A program made the position numbers and the translations under genes. This document shows positions 25,445-33,488 of a DNA stretch of 41,743 bases, piece after piece. The notes under the pieces are model-generated. The model saw only the letters and a list, made by a program, of their open reading frames with translations, was not told the origin of the DNA and ran no database searches. Each line of letters starts with the position of its first letter. The stretch's first letter is position 1. The stretch is from an uncultured Caryophanales bacterium. GTDB taxonomy: Bacteria; Bacillota_I; Bacilli_A; RF39; UBA660. The DNA is taken from assembly GCA_946539445.1 (NCBI GenBank), contig CAMNHK010000002.1, positions 1 to 41,743 on the forward strand, in the 5' to 3' direction.

Positions 25445-27121
25445 ATGGAAAAGAATGAAAAGAAAAAGAAAAAAATAAAATTGAAAAAGAGTTGGATTAT
25501 AGTAGGAATTATACTTCTAATAGTACTTTTTGTTGGACTATTCTTCTTAATAAAAACAACCAAAGAGACAACACTGAAAACCATGAAAAAGAATTATAAT
25601 ACCTATGTTATAACCAATAAAAAAGCATTTTTATACAATTCGAAAAGAAAGAAAATAGGAACCATTGAAAAAAATAATTTCCTAGAATTAGAAAAAATAG
25701 AGATTAAAAATACATCTCAAAAATATTTTAAAATAAAAAACAGTGACTATTATATTTTATATAAAGATGTTAAAAAACAAAAAGAGTCTTCCAAAGAAGA
25801 AGAAAACAAAAACTACATCATTGAAAAAGAAATCACAACTCCAAAAGAAAGTACCATCTATGATGAAAATAAAAAAGAACTTATCCATTTAAGTAATAGT
25901 ATTACTCTTCCAATTCAAGCAGAAGATGAGTCATACTATCACACTTATTTTCTTCAACGAAATATATTAATAAAGAAGGACAAACAAATAAAAGAAAAAG
26001 AAAAAAAGACAGAAGATATTCCCGCAACTTATGTTAGTTCCCTATATTATGAAAAAATTGAAGATTCCTGCTTTGATTTAGGATGTACCCCAACCAGTAC
26101 TTTCCAAGAACATTTAAATTTATTAAAAGAAGCTGGATATTATACAATCACAGAAGAAGAATTTAAAGAGTTTTTACAAGGTCATGCAAAATTAAAAGAA
26201 AAAGCTATTTTCTTATTAACAGCTAGTGAAAATGAGAGCTTAACAAAAGTGATAGAAGAAAACGGTATTAAAATGACAAAATTACCAGAAAACTCAGAAA
26301 TAAAATATGCCGCAACCAATAAAAAAGCCCTTCCAAATGGATTGGAAAATGTAGATTGTTATTTTGTTAAGAGTTACACAACCAATGACAATATACTAAG
26401 AATGGCTTTAGGAGAAGATGTAGTAGAAATAGAACCAAGTCAAAAAGAAGGCTATGGAAATCAAAAAATTGCCGTTCTAAATTATCATTTCTTCTATGAT
26501 TCAAGTCTAGGAGAAAGTTGCAATGAAGTAATCTGTCTAGAAGTATCAAAATTTAGAGAACATCTAGATTGGTTAAGAGACAATGGATACAAAACCTTAA
26601 CGATGAATGAATTCGTTCGTTGGATGTATGGTCAAATTGAATTACCAGAAAAATCCGTATTAATTACCGTAGATGATGGTGCTATGGGAACAGGTCTTCA
26701 TAATGGAAACAAACTAAATCCACTACTAGAAGAATACAACATGCAAGGAACTCTATTCTTAATTGCTGGTTGGTGGGATATTGAAAACTATCGTTCTCCT
26801 AACCTAACCATTCAATCTCATACCTATGATATGCACTTATATGGAACTTGTGGAAGAGGACAACTAAACTGTGCAACCTATGAAAAAGCCAAAGAAGACT
26901 TACAAAAATCCTTGGATATCATTGGTAATGCAGATTCTTTCTGTTTCCCATTCTATATGACCAGTGATACAGCGATTCAAGCGATAAAAGATACCGGATT
27001 CAAAGTTGCCTTTGTAGGTGGTATGAGAAAAGCCAATCGTAATAATAACAAATATTTAATACCAAGATATCCAATCCATAGTGATATCACAATGCAAGAA
27101 TTTATTAGTATGGTTAGTTAA
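25445..27121 (+). CDS. Polysaccharide deacetylase-like membrane protein with duplicated domain
   Basis: A 558-residue protein: lysine-rich cytoplasmic N-terminus, one transmembrane helix (about 20-42) and a large outside part. The C-terminal NodB-like domain (about 340-558) has the catalytic TVDDGAM (Asp410, Asp411) and the metal motif HTYDMH (His459, His464), so it may deacetylate peptidoglycan or another surface polysaccharide. The stretch from about 195 to 265 is an apparent degenerate copy of its first half: YYEKIEDSCFDLGC and FQEHLNLLKEAGYYTIT parallel NYHFFYDSSLGESC and FREHLDWLRDNGYKTLT, but TVDDG is replaced by LTASE. An upstream ATG at 25400 is in frame but lies inside the promoter; GGTGAT sets the start at 25445. 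Confidence 0.85.
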   Translation: MEKNEKKKKKIKLKKSWIIVGIILLIVLFVGLFFLIKTTKETTLKTMKKNYNTYVITNKKAFLYNSKRKKIGTIEKNNFLELEKIEIKNTSQKYFKIKNSDYYILYKDVKKQKESSKEEENKNYIIEKEITTPKESTIYDENKKELIHLSNSITLPIQAEDESYYHTYFLQRNILIKKDKQIKEKEKKTEDIPATYVSSLYYEKIEDSCFDLGCTPTSTFQEHLNLLKEAGYYTITEEEFKEFLQGHAKLKEKAIFLLTASENESLTKVIEENGIKMTKLPENSEIKYAATNKKALPNGLENVDCYFVKSYTTNDNILRMALGEDVVEIEPSQKEGYGNQKIAVLNYHFFYDSSLGESCNEVICLEVSKFREHLDWLRDNGYKTLTMNEFVRWMYGQIELPEKSVLITVDDGAMGTGLHNGNKLNPLLEEYNMQGTLFLIAGWWDIENYRSPNLTIQSHTYDMHLYGTCGRGQLNCATYEKAKEDLQKSLDIIGNADSFCFPFYMTSDTAIQAIKDTGFKVAFVGGMRKANRNNNKYLIPRYPIHSDITMQEFISMVS

Positions 27122-27142
27122 AAGTGTGAATTTCACACTTTT
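27120..27142. terminator. Bidirectional terminator with FtsW stop inside
   Basis: Near-perfect 11-bp stem AAAAGTGTGAA/TTTCACACTTTT with T-runs on both strands. It ends the plus-strand deacetylase-like gene and the minus-strand ftsW, whose TGA stop (27133-27135) lies in the stem. Confidence 0.88.
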
Positions 27143-28227
27143 TTCTTTGACCCATTTTTAGAAATATTCATCAAAATTCCAATACTAGACATACTTATCA
27201 ACAAAGATGACCCTCCATAACTAAGGAAAGGAAGAGTAACTCCTGTAACAGGAATTAGCCCAACAACCACCATCAAGTTTAATGCCGTTTGAAACAACAA
27301 TTGAAAGACAATTCCAAAAGATAAATACTTTCCAAATAAATCGGAACATTCTAAAGAAATATGAATCCCTTGCCACCAAATCCAAACAAATAAACAAACA
27401 ACAAAAAGAACCCCTATTACACCAAACTCCTCCGCAATCACCGAAAAAATAAAATCCGTTTGAGGTTCTGGTAAATAAAAATGTTTTTGAATCGAGTGTA
27501 AAAAGCCAACTCCCAGCAATCCTCCTGGCCCAATCGCATATAAACTTTGAATCATTTGAAATCCAGTCCCTAAAGCATCTTTCCAAGGATCTAAAAAAGA
27601 AAGAATTCTTTGCATTCGATAAGGAGCTACTACAATCAAGCCAACAAGTCCAACCACTCCGAGGACTCCCCCACCAAGAAAAAATTTTAAGTCAACTCCC
27701 GCAATAAATAACAAGGATAAAACCGATAAAAATAATATAACACCCGTTCCTAAATCTGGCTGTAACATAATGAGTCCAAAGAAACACAGAGTAATAAAAA
27801 GAATAGGAAATACTCCTTTTCTGTAACTTTGAATAAAAGACTCACTAATCGATAAATAATGGCTTGTAAACATAATAATTCCTATCTTAGCAGCTTCACT
27901 TGGCTGAATTCCTAAAGATCCAATTCCAAACCAACTCCTACTTCCATTTCGAATACTACCAATACCTGGAATTAATACCGCTACCAAAAGAAAAAAACAA
28001 GTAAATAAAATCCAATTTACTTTTTTCTCATAAAAAGAATATGGAATATTTGAAAGAATCATCATAATAAGAAAACCAATCAAAAAAAAGAAAGATTGAT
28101 ATTTCACATAATGAAAAGAATCATGAAACTTATAATCCGCCCAAATACTAGAAGAAGAATATACCATCAATAATCCAAAAATACACAAGCACAAAACAGC
28201 TAATAATAGTTGATTCTTTCGACTCAT
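27133..28227 (-). CDS. ftsW: SEDS-family peptidoglycan polymerase, FtsW-like
   Basis: A 364-residue integral membrane protein with about ten hydrophobic helices. SEDS proteins polymerise lipid II glycan chains together with a class B PBP. Signatures: MVYSSSSIWA at the first helix, GSRSWFGIGSLGIQPSEAAK, LQPDLGTGVILF, and FIFSVIAEEFGVIG, with PVTGVTLPFLSYGGSS near the end. The pattern favours FtsW over RodA, but SpoVE/RodA-type roles cannot be excluded. AGGTGAGGGG sets the ATG at 28227; an in-frame GTG nine bases earlier is less likely. It is not adjacent to the PBP/MraY cluster at 32-37 kb. Confidence 0.9.
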   Translation of the reverse strand: MSRKNQLLLAVLCLCIFGLLMVYSSSSIWADYKFHDSFHYVKYQSFFFLIGFLIMMILSNIPYSFYEKKVNWILFTCFFLLVAVLIPGIGSIRNGSRSWFGIGSLGIQPSEAAKIGIIMFTSHYLSISESFIQSYRKGVFPILFITLCFFGLIMLQPDLGTGVILFLSVLSLLFIAGVDLKFFLGGGVLGVVGLVGLIVVAPYRMQRILSFLDPWKDALGTGFQMIQSLYAIGPGGLLGVGFLHSIQKHFYLPEPQTDFIFSVIAEEFGVIGVLFVVCLFVWIWWQGIHISLECSDLFGKYLSFGIVFQLLFQTALNLMVVVGLIPVTGVTLPFLSYGGSSLLISMSSIGILMNISKNGSKKKV

Positions 28228-28264
28228 TCCCCTCACCTAATAAAAATATATGCAAGATAAAAAA

Positions 28265-28287
28265 AAATAACCCAAAATGGGTTATTT
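28265..28287 (-). terminator. Terminator containing the beta-helix protein stop
   Basis: Stem AAATAACCC/GGGTTATTT with a 5-base loop and T-run on the minus strand; the TAA stop (28282-28284) lies in the stem. Confidence 0.8.
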
Positions 28288-29592
28288 ATGTGCTTTTTTA
28301 TAAGCAAAACTTCCAATTCCTAAAGAAAGAATTAAAACTCCAAAAAATAATAGAATTCTGAAATATCCAGTAGATGGATTAATTACTGGTTGGGACACAT
28401 GAAGATGTAAGGTGTAAGTTTCATGAGTAGAACCATTAGTTGCTTGAATAGAAACATCACCTGTACGAAGAATGGAAATTTTACCATTATCTACAGTAGC
28501 AACACCTTCTCTACCACCAGGAAGGATTTCAAAAGTAAAGTTTTCTTTTGATGACTCATCTCGGAAGTATTTCAACATATCTTGAATCTCTTTCGTATGA
28601 TTTAAATCAACAGAAATTTTTTTAGATAAACGAATAGTTGTTGGAATATAGCCAGGAGAATGTTCAATCGGTTCTTGAAGAGAAGAATAAATAAATGGTC
28701 CTTCCGCACAATAAATAGGTTCCTCCATCCTTGCACCTAAATCTACATATTTTAAAACCATATCACCCATTTCATTATTCTCTTCAATCGTAAAATCTCC
28801 TAAAAGAAAGCAAGAAGTTAACTTAGAATTTGAAATAGAGGAATAAAATGAATCTAATATAACAGCCGATAAATCATTGTTATTTAAAATACAAGAATCG
28901 ATGCTCATATTTCCATTAGAAGATTCATCATTTCCTACTATTAAGTCCTTAGGAAAAATACTGTAATCATTAGTAACGTCATCAAAATCATTGTCAATAG
29001 CAGGAGGTGTTGAGCGCCCACAAATAATGGCACTTCCAAAATTTTCAATGGTAGAGTTTTCAATCGAAAAGTTATTACTATTATTAATAATTCCGTAGTT
29101 AAGGGCACCACAAGCCCTCTCACCAGTATAAGACAAATACAAATGATTTAGATGAACATTCTCAGCATTTAACTCTAAAACATAAGGTTCAATTCCAGTT
29201 TGAGTAGAAACAATCGTTAAATCCGTAATCTCAAGATTGCGACCACCAATAGCAATCGATCCAGAAGTCGTTAAAACAACATTGTTCCCTTGAAGAGTCC
29301 CAGTATTCTTTTCAAAAGATAAATATATATTCTTTGAAATAGTATGACTGGAAGATATTTGTACACTTTCATCAAGAATTTGAGCATGTACATAATCCAC
29401 TTCAAAAGCTCCATCTTCTACATCAGATAAGAAGGAATCAAGAGTTGTATAATCACACTCAACCGAACAAATAGTCACATCAGAAGGAATAATAGAAAAC
29501 CCACCACCATCTTTTGATTCATCGGCAAAAACTCCTGGAGTAAACAAAAACATTCCTAATAAAACAATTCCTAAATATCTTAACTTTTTCAT
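28282..29592 (-). CDS. Beta-helix-like surface protein with C-terminal membrane anchor
   Basis: A 436-residue exported protein. A signal peptide (MKKLRYLGIVLLGMFLFTPGVFA, residues 1-23) would be cut after VFA. The middle (about 60-260) is a run of short strands with repeated N-x-x-L-x-I/V patterns, as in right-handed parallel beta-helices (LEITDLTIVS, NFSIENSTIEN). Residues about 350-400 look like a bacterial Ig-like (BIG2) domain (GVATVDNGKISILRTGDVSIQAT). The end has a hydrophobic helix and KKAHK tail that would hold it in the membrane. No catalytic motif is seen; carbohydrate binding is a guess. A longer frame exists upstream, but TAGGTGAT before the ATG at 29592 and the signal peptide set the start. 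Confidence 0.75.
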   Translation of the reverse strand: MKKLRYLGIVLLGMFLFTPGVFADESKDGGGFSIIPSDVTICSVECDYTTLDSFLSDVEDGAFEVDYVHAQILDESVQISSSHTISKNIYLSFEKNTGTLQGNNVVLTTSGSIAIGGRNLEITDLTIVSTQTGIEPYVLELNAENVHLNHLYLSYTGERACGALNYGIINNSNNFSIENSTIENFGSAIICGRSTPPAIDNDFDDVTNDYSIFPKDLIVGNDESSNGNMSIDSCILNNNDLSAVILDSFYSSISNSKLTSCFLLGDFTIEENNEMGDMVLKYVDLGARMEEPIYCAEGPFIYSSLQEPIEHSPGYIPTTIRLSKKISVDLNHTKEIQDMLKYFRDESSKENFTFEILPGGREGVATVDNGKISILRTGDVSIQATNGSTHETYTLHLHVSQPVINPSTGYFRILLFFGVLILSLGIGSFAYKKAHK

Positions 29593-29634
29593 ATCATCAC
29601 CTATTGTAATACTATCATTTTTCATAAAAAAAGT

Positions 29635-29656
29635 AAAGAAGACGATAGTCTCCTTT
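29635..29656 (-). terminator. Terminator overlapping the M18 aminopeptidase stop
   Basis: Stem AAAGGAGAC/GTCTTCTTT (minus-strand reading, one G-T pair) with a 4-base loop, then ACTTTTTTT. The TAA stop (29655-29657) overlaps the stem. Confidence 0.7.
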
Positions 29657-31031
29657 ACGCATTTTGTAAAAAGGCTACATAGCATTTGTAAGCCTCATAA
29701 ATATCCGATTTAGAAGTAACTTCCCAAGGGGCATGCATACTAAGAACTCCTACTCCACAATCAATAACATTAACATTACGATTGGCTAAAATGTAAGCAA
29801 TAGTTCCTCCTCCACCAATATCGACTTTACCAAGTTCTGAGATTTGGAATCGAACCTTATGATCATCCATAATAGCACGAATTTTCGCAATAAACTCTGC
29901 ATTAGCATCATTACTTCCACTCTTTCCTCGACTACCAGTATATTTGCAGAAAACAACTCCATAGTTAAAGAAAGAAGAATTTCTCGCATCCATAACATCA
30001 CTATAAAGAGGATCATAAGCTGCATTAACATCACTTGATAACATATAAGAATGAGATAAGCAACGACTGGTAGCGGTTAATTCTTTATGACCCAATAATT
30101 GACATATTTCCATAACTGCATTTTCATAGAAACTAGATTCCATTCCCGTTGCTCCAACACTACCAATTTCTTCTTTGTCGACTAAAATACAACTAATCGT
30201 TCTCTTACAATACCCAGCTTCTAAAAAAGCTCTTAAAGAGGCATAAGCACAAACCTTATCATCTTGTCCATATCCCATAATCATAGAACGATCAAGTCCA
30301 AAGTCTCTTGCTTTTCCTGCAGGAACCACTTCAATTTCAGCCGATAAGAAATCATCTTCTTCAATTCCATAACGATTCTTTAATATCTCTAAAACATTCT
30401 TTTTAACAGCATCTTTTTCTTCTCCCTTAAGAGGCATACTACCAATTAAGACATCTAACTGCTCTCCTTCAATAACTTTAGAAGCTTCTTTTTTCATTTG
30501 TTCTTGTCCCAAATGAGGAAGTAAATCCGTAATTCCAACAACAGGATCGGATTCTTCTTCCCCAATGCATACAGGAATAACTTCTCCATTTTTTAAAGCA
30601 ACAACTCCATGTAAAGCAAGTGGAAGAGTAACCCATTGATATTTTTTAATACCACCATAATAATGAGTATCAAAATAGGCAAATTCTTTTTCTTCATATA
30701 AAGGATTTGCTTTTAAATCCAATCGAGGGGAATCTATATGAGCACCTAAGATATTCATTCCATTTACGATATCTTCTTGCCCAATCACAAATAGTGCAAG
30801 GGCTTTACCACGATTATTTACATAAACTTTATCTCCTATATGCAATTCACGACCACTTTCAATATATTCTTCTAAATCATGAAATCCATGTTCACGAGCC
30901 AGTTCAATAGAATTACGAACCGCTTCTCGCTCAATCTTACTAACCGACAAAAATTTACGGTAATCATCACAAATCGTATTTAAACGATTAACATCTTCAC
31001 TAGTATACGTTTTCCAAACATTTTCTTTCAT
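29655..31031 (-). CDS. M18-family aminopeptidase
   Basis: A 458-residue cytoplasmic zinc aminopeptidase of the M18 family (aspartyl aminopeptidase-like), which trims N-terminal residues from peptides. Metal-ligand and catalytic motifs are LGAHIDSPRLDLK, MGYGQDDKVCAYASLRA, LVDKEEIGSVGATG, and the C-terminal DIGGGGTIAYI and SMHAPWEV. The reading frame extends 33 codons further upstream, but GGAGG lies ahead of the ATG at 31031 and a promoter lies inside the extension. Single-gene unit with its own terminator. Confidence 0.93.
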   Translation of the reverse strand: MKENVWKTYTSEDVNRLNTICDDYRKFLSVSKIEREAVRNSIELAREHGFHDLEEYIESGRELHIGDKVYVNNRGKALALFVIGQEDIVNGMNILGAHIDSPRLDLKANPLYEEKEFAYFDTHYYGGIKKYQWVTLPLALHGVVALKNGEVIPVCIGEEESDPVVGITDLLPHLGQEQMKKEASKVIEGEQLDVLIGSMPLKGEEKDAVKKNVLEILKNRYGIEEDDFLSAEIEVVPAGKARDFGLDRSMIMGYGQDDKVCAYASLRAFLEAGYCKRTISCILVDKEEIGSVGATGMESSFYENAVMEICQLLGHKELTATSRCLSHSYMLSSDVNAAYDPLYSDVMDARNSSFFNYGVVFCKYTGSRGKSGSNDANAEFIAKIRAIMDDHKVRFQISELGKVDIGGGGTIAYILANRNVNVIDCGVGVLSMHAPWEVTSKSDIYEAYKCYVAFLQNA

Positions 31032-31050
31032 ATCATATCCTCCATTATTA

Positions 31051-31059
31051 TTAGTATAG
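31051..31059 (-). promoter_or_regulatory. Extended -10 promoter of the M18 gene
   Basis: TGC-TATACT on the minus strand, about 20 bases before the ATG; no clear -35. Confidence 0.45.
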
Positions 31060-31089
31060 CATCTTTTCCCAAAAATTAACATAAAAAAA

Positions 31090-31106
31090 GAACTACAAAG
31101 TAGTTC
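31090..31106 (-). terminator. Terminator overlapping the metal-permease stop
   Basis: Stem GAACTAC/GTAGTTC with a 3-base loop and seven T on the minus strand; the TGA stop (31105-31107) overlaps it. Confidence 0.8.
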
Positions 31107-31947
31107 AAATGGATAGAAAAAGATCGACAAGGATTCCTACAAAAACACCCACGAAATAAATTAAAAATAAGATCGTAGCATTTTCTCCTTTATTTTCATT
31201 TGCTTTCCATAATACTAGAATACCAACTCCACTACCCGTTAATAATCCAGACATTAAAGTTCCAATAGTAATTAGCCTAGACAAATATAACTCCGTCATA
31301 ATTACACTACTAGCACAATTAGGAATCAAACCAACAAAACTAGCGATAAAGTAATGTAAGACATTTTTTTGTAACAATACTTCTCGAAAAGTATCTTCCC
31401 CTACTATAAAAATAATATAGTTCAAAATAAGATTGGCAGCTAAAATAAAGAAAGCAATTTTAAAGGTATGCTTAATACTAGAAAGAAGAATTCCTTCTTC
31501 TTCACACTCACAATGCTCTTTTTCACACAAATGATGAATATCTTGCTTTTTATCCTTTCTATGATAAAGGAAATCTACAATAAATCCAACCACAATACCA
31601 ACGAAAACTTTAAAAGCCACAATGAAAAGCATCTCTAAAGCAGGAGCTTTCTCGCTAATCATAATAGGCAACATTTCATCACTGGTCGCTAAAAAAACCG
31701 CAATTAAAGTACCAGTTGTGATCACTCTAGAAGAAAATAAAGAAGATGCCATAGTACTAAAACCACACTGAGGCAATGCTCCTAATAGACCTCCTAATAA
31801 TGGTCCAAACTTTTGACTTTTTCGTAGTACAGATTCATTTTTCTTAGTCAATTTATGTTCTAAAAATTCAAGAATCAAAAAAGTAATCCAAAGATAAGGA
31901 AGTAGTTTTAAGGTATCGACTACCCCATCTAGTATCCAATCTAACAT
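31105..31947 (-). CDS. Putative heavy-metal exporter (ArsP_2/10TM type)
   Basis: A 280-residue membrane protein with about eight to ten hydrophobic helices in two related halves. Each half has a P-x-C motif (GALPQCGFSTMASSLF and GLIPNCASSVIMTELY) followed by a RVITTGTLIA/RLITIGTLMSG helix, the pattern of the ArsP_2 (putative 10TM heavy-metal exporter, putative manganese transporter) family. The cytoplasmic loop between halves (about 130-150) is packed with His, Cys and Glu (HHLCEKEHCECEEE), a likely metal-sensing or metal-collecting site. Its start overlaps the stop of the upstream Fur-family gene by seven bases. Substrate could be Mn, Zn or another divalent ion; the regulator supports a metal role. 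Confidence 0.8.
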   Translation of the reverse strand: MLDWILDGVVDTLKLLPYLWITFLILEFLEHKLTKKNESVLRKSQKFGPLLGGLLGALPQCGFSTMASSLFSSRVITTGTLIAVFLATSDEMLPIMISEKAPALEMLFIVAFKVFVGIVVGFIVDFLYHRKDKKQDIHHLCEKEHCECEEEGILLSSIKHTFKIAFFILAANLILNYIIFIVGEDTFREVLLQKNVLHYFIASFVGLIPNCASSVIMTELYLSRLITIGTLMSGLLTGSGVGILVLWKANENKGENATILFLIYFVGVFVGILVDLFLSI

Positions 31948-32348
31948 ACAACATTTTCTCCTTTTTTAAGACATTTTTGACAAATCCCATTCATAATAAT
32001 ATGTTCCCGATTTAATTGAAATTGATGATCTTTTTGAATATGATGAACCAATTCCTCTACCCAGTCACAATCGACATGAATGAGTTGACCACACTTCTCA
32101 CATTTTAAGTAAAAGTGATTTTGACAATTACATGATTCTAAATATTGATAATATACCATTTGATTTTCTTGTTTCATAGAAAGAATTTTTCTTTCATCGA
32201 TTAATTGATGAATATATCGGTATATTGTAGTTAATCCTATACTACCGGAAGTGGCTTCATAAAGATCTTGAATCGTAAATTCACCCACTTGTTTTTGAAT
32301 ACACGATAGCAATTCACTTTTTTGTTTTGTTTGATAAGAATTTCTCAT
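31941..32348 (-). CDS. Fur-family metal-dependent repressor
   Basis: A 135-residue Fur/Zur/PerR-family regulator. The N-terminal winged helix contains the recognition helix SIGLTTIYRYIHQLIDE. The dimerisation part carries a structural zinc site with CEKCG (about 82-86) and CQKC (about 123-126). Additional Cys and His (ESCNCQNHFYLKC, HVDCDW) may be a second metal site. The reading frame extends further upstream, but GGGGG before the ATG at 32348 sets the start. It is cotranscribed with the metal permease. A perfect 15-bp palindrome overlaps the predicted transcription start, so it probably represses its own operon. Whether it senses Zn, Mn or Fe cannot be told. Confidence 0.9.
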   Translation of the reverse strand: MRNSYQTKQKSELLSCIQKQVGEFTIQDLYEATSGSIGLTTIYRYIHQLIDERKILSMKQENQMVYYQYLESCNCQNHFYLKCEKCGQLIHVDCDWVEELVHHIQKDHQFQLNREHIIMNGICQKCLKKGENVVC

Positions 32349-32361
32349 AAAGCCCCCAATT

Positions 32362-32376
32362 TGAAAACAGTTTTCA
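32362..32376. promoter_or_regulatory. Predicted Fur-family operator (7-1-7 palindrome)
   Basis: TGAAAACAGTTTTCA is a perfect 7-1-7 inverted repeat, the geometry of Fur, Zur and PerR boxes, but with a different half-site. It lies directly downstream of the -10 and covers the expected transcription start. Confidence 0.75.
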
Positions 32377-32381
32377 TATTC

Positions 32382-32409
32382 ATTATACAGAATAATACCA
32401 AAAAAGCAA
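32382..32409 (-). promoter_or_regulatory. Promoter of the Fur-family/permease operon
   Basis: TTGCTT (32404-32409), 16-base spacer, TATAAT (32382-32387). The palindrome at 32362-32376 begins five bases downstream. Confidence 0.6.
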
Positions 32410-32413
32410 GAAA

Positions 32414-32433
32414 AAAAGAGCATTTGCTCTTTT
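32414..32433 (-). terminator. Terminator containing the mraY stop
   Basis: Stem AAAAGAGCA/TGCTCTTTT with T-run on the minus strand; the TAA stop (32432-32434) is at the base of the stem. Confidence 0.8.
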
Positions 32434-33412
32434 AAACCCAAACTCCAAATAATATACCAGCCATGGATAATATTAAACCAATAACCCAAAATAATTTAAC
32501 AATATCACTTTCAGACCATCCTAGTTTTTCAAAATGATGATGAAGTGGAGTCATTAAAAATAATTTGCGATGTAAAACTTGAACCCAAAATGTTTGTAAA
32601 ATAACACTCAATGTTTCAACCACAAATACAGAAGCAACCACCAACAATGTTAATTCACGATGCGTCAAAATAGCAATCGCTCCCATAACAGCTCCAAGTG
32701 CCAAAGATCCCGTATCTCCCATAAAAACTTTAGCAGGATAAGTATTATAGATTAAAAATCCAATCAAGCTACCTACTAGGATTAAACAAAAAATTCCAAT
32801 ATCCTCAAATCCAACCGATAAAGAAATAAGTGCAAAGGCGATAAAGGCAATAGCGGATAAACCTCCAGCCAACCCATCGAGCCCATCTGTTAAATTAACA
32901 GCGTTACTAGCTCCAACTAAAATAAACAGAATCGCAAGACCATAAAGCCAACCAAATTCAATATCAATTTTTAAAGTTCCAACAACCCAAGCCGTTTGAC
33001 CACCACTGCGCATATAAATATAGAAAAAGCCAATGGCAATTAAAACTTGCATAAATAATTTTTGATAAGTTGTTAATCCTTCATTATTTCCTTTTCGAAT
33101 GGATAAAAAATCATCTAAGAAACCAATCATGGCATATCCTAAAAAAACGAGTAAAACAATTCCTAAATTAGAAGTATATGTTACCTTTTGCGTAACAATT
33201 AAAGCAAGGGTCGCCACAATCGTTGGAATAATAAAGATAAGTCCCCCCATGGTTGGAGTACCTTCCTTCTTACGATGAGCTTCTCCAACAAAAATAGAAA
33301 TTTTTTGTCCTAATCGCAATTTTTTCAAAATAGGTAACATAAAAAGTCCTAAAACGACAGAAGATAGAAAACCAATCATAATTGCAAAAATAGCTTTTGT
33401 AAGTAATAACAT
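32432..33412 (-). CDS. mraY: MraY, phospho-MurNAc-pentapeptide transferase
   Basis: A 326-residue integral membrane enzyme that makes lipid I from UDP-MurNAc-pentapeptide and undecaprenyl phosphate. Conserved motifs are visible in order: GTPTMGG, LDDFLSIRKGNNEGLT with the catalytic Asp pair region, NAVNLTDGLDGLAGG, VFMGDTGSLALG, and PLHHHFEKLGW. Length matches the family. GGAGTGAG precedes the ATG. It follows the coiled-coil gene and PBP in a shortened division/cell-wall cluster; an extended -10 lies in the 76-base gap before it. Confidence 0.96.
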   Translation of the reverse strand: MLLLTKAIFAIMIGFLSSVVLGLFMLPILKKLRLGQKISIFVGEAHRKKEGTPTMGGLIFIIPTIVATLALIVTQKVTYTSNLGIVLLVFLGYAMIGFLDDFLSIRKGNNEGLTTYQKLFMQVLIAIGFFYIYMRSGGQTAWVVGTLKIDIEFGWLYGLAILFILVGASNAVNLTDGLDGLAGGLSAIAFIAFALISLSVGFEDIGIFCLILVGSLIGFLIYNTYPAKVFMGDTGSLALGAVMGAIAILTHRELTLLVVASVFVVETLSVILQTFWVQVLHRKLFLMTPLHHHFEKLGWSESDIVKLFWVIGLILSMAGILFGVWV

Positions 33413-33434
33413 TTTCTCACTCCATTCACAAACT

Positions 33435-33443
33435 ATTATATCA
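33435..33443 (-). promoter_or_regulatory. Extended -10 promoter of mraY
   Basis: TGA-TATAAT on the minus strand about 22 bases before the ATG; no clear -35. Confidence 0.45.
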
Positions 33444-33488
33444 TAGTTAACAAAAAAATATGATAGGGAAACCCCTTTTTACATTTGT

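Noticed and set aside
33440-33480. Hairpin GGGG-TTT-CCC after the coiled-coil gene as a terminator
   Set aside because: The stem is only three to four pairs and the T-run is offset, so it was not listed.
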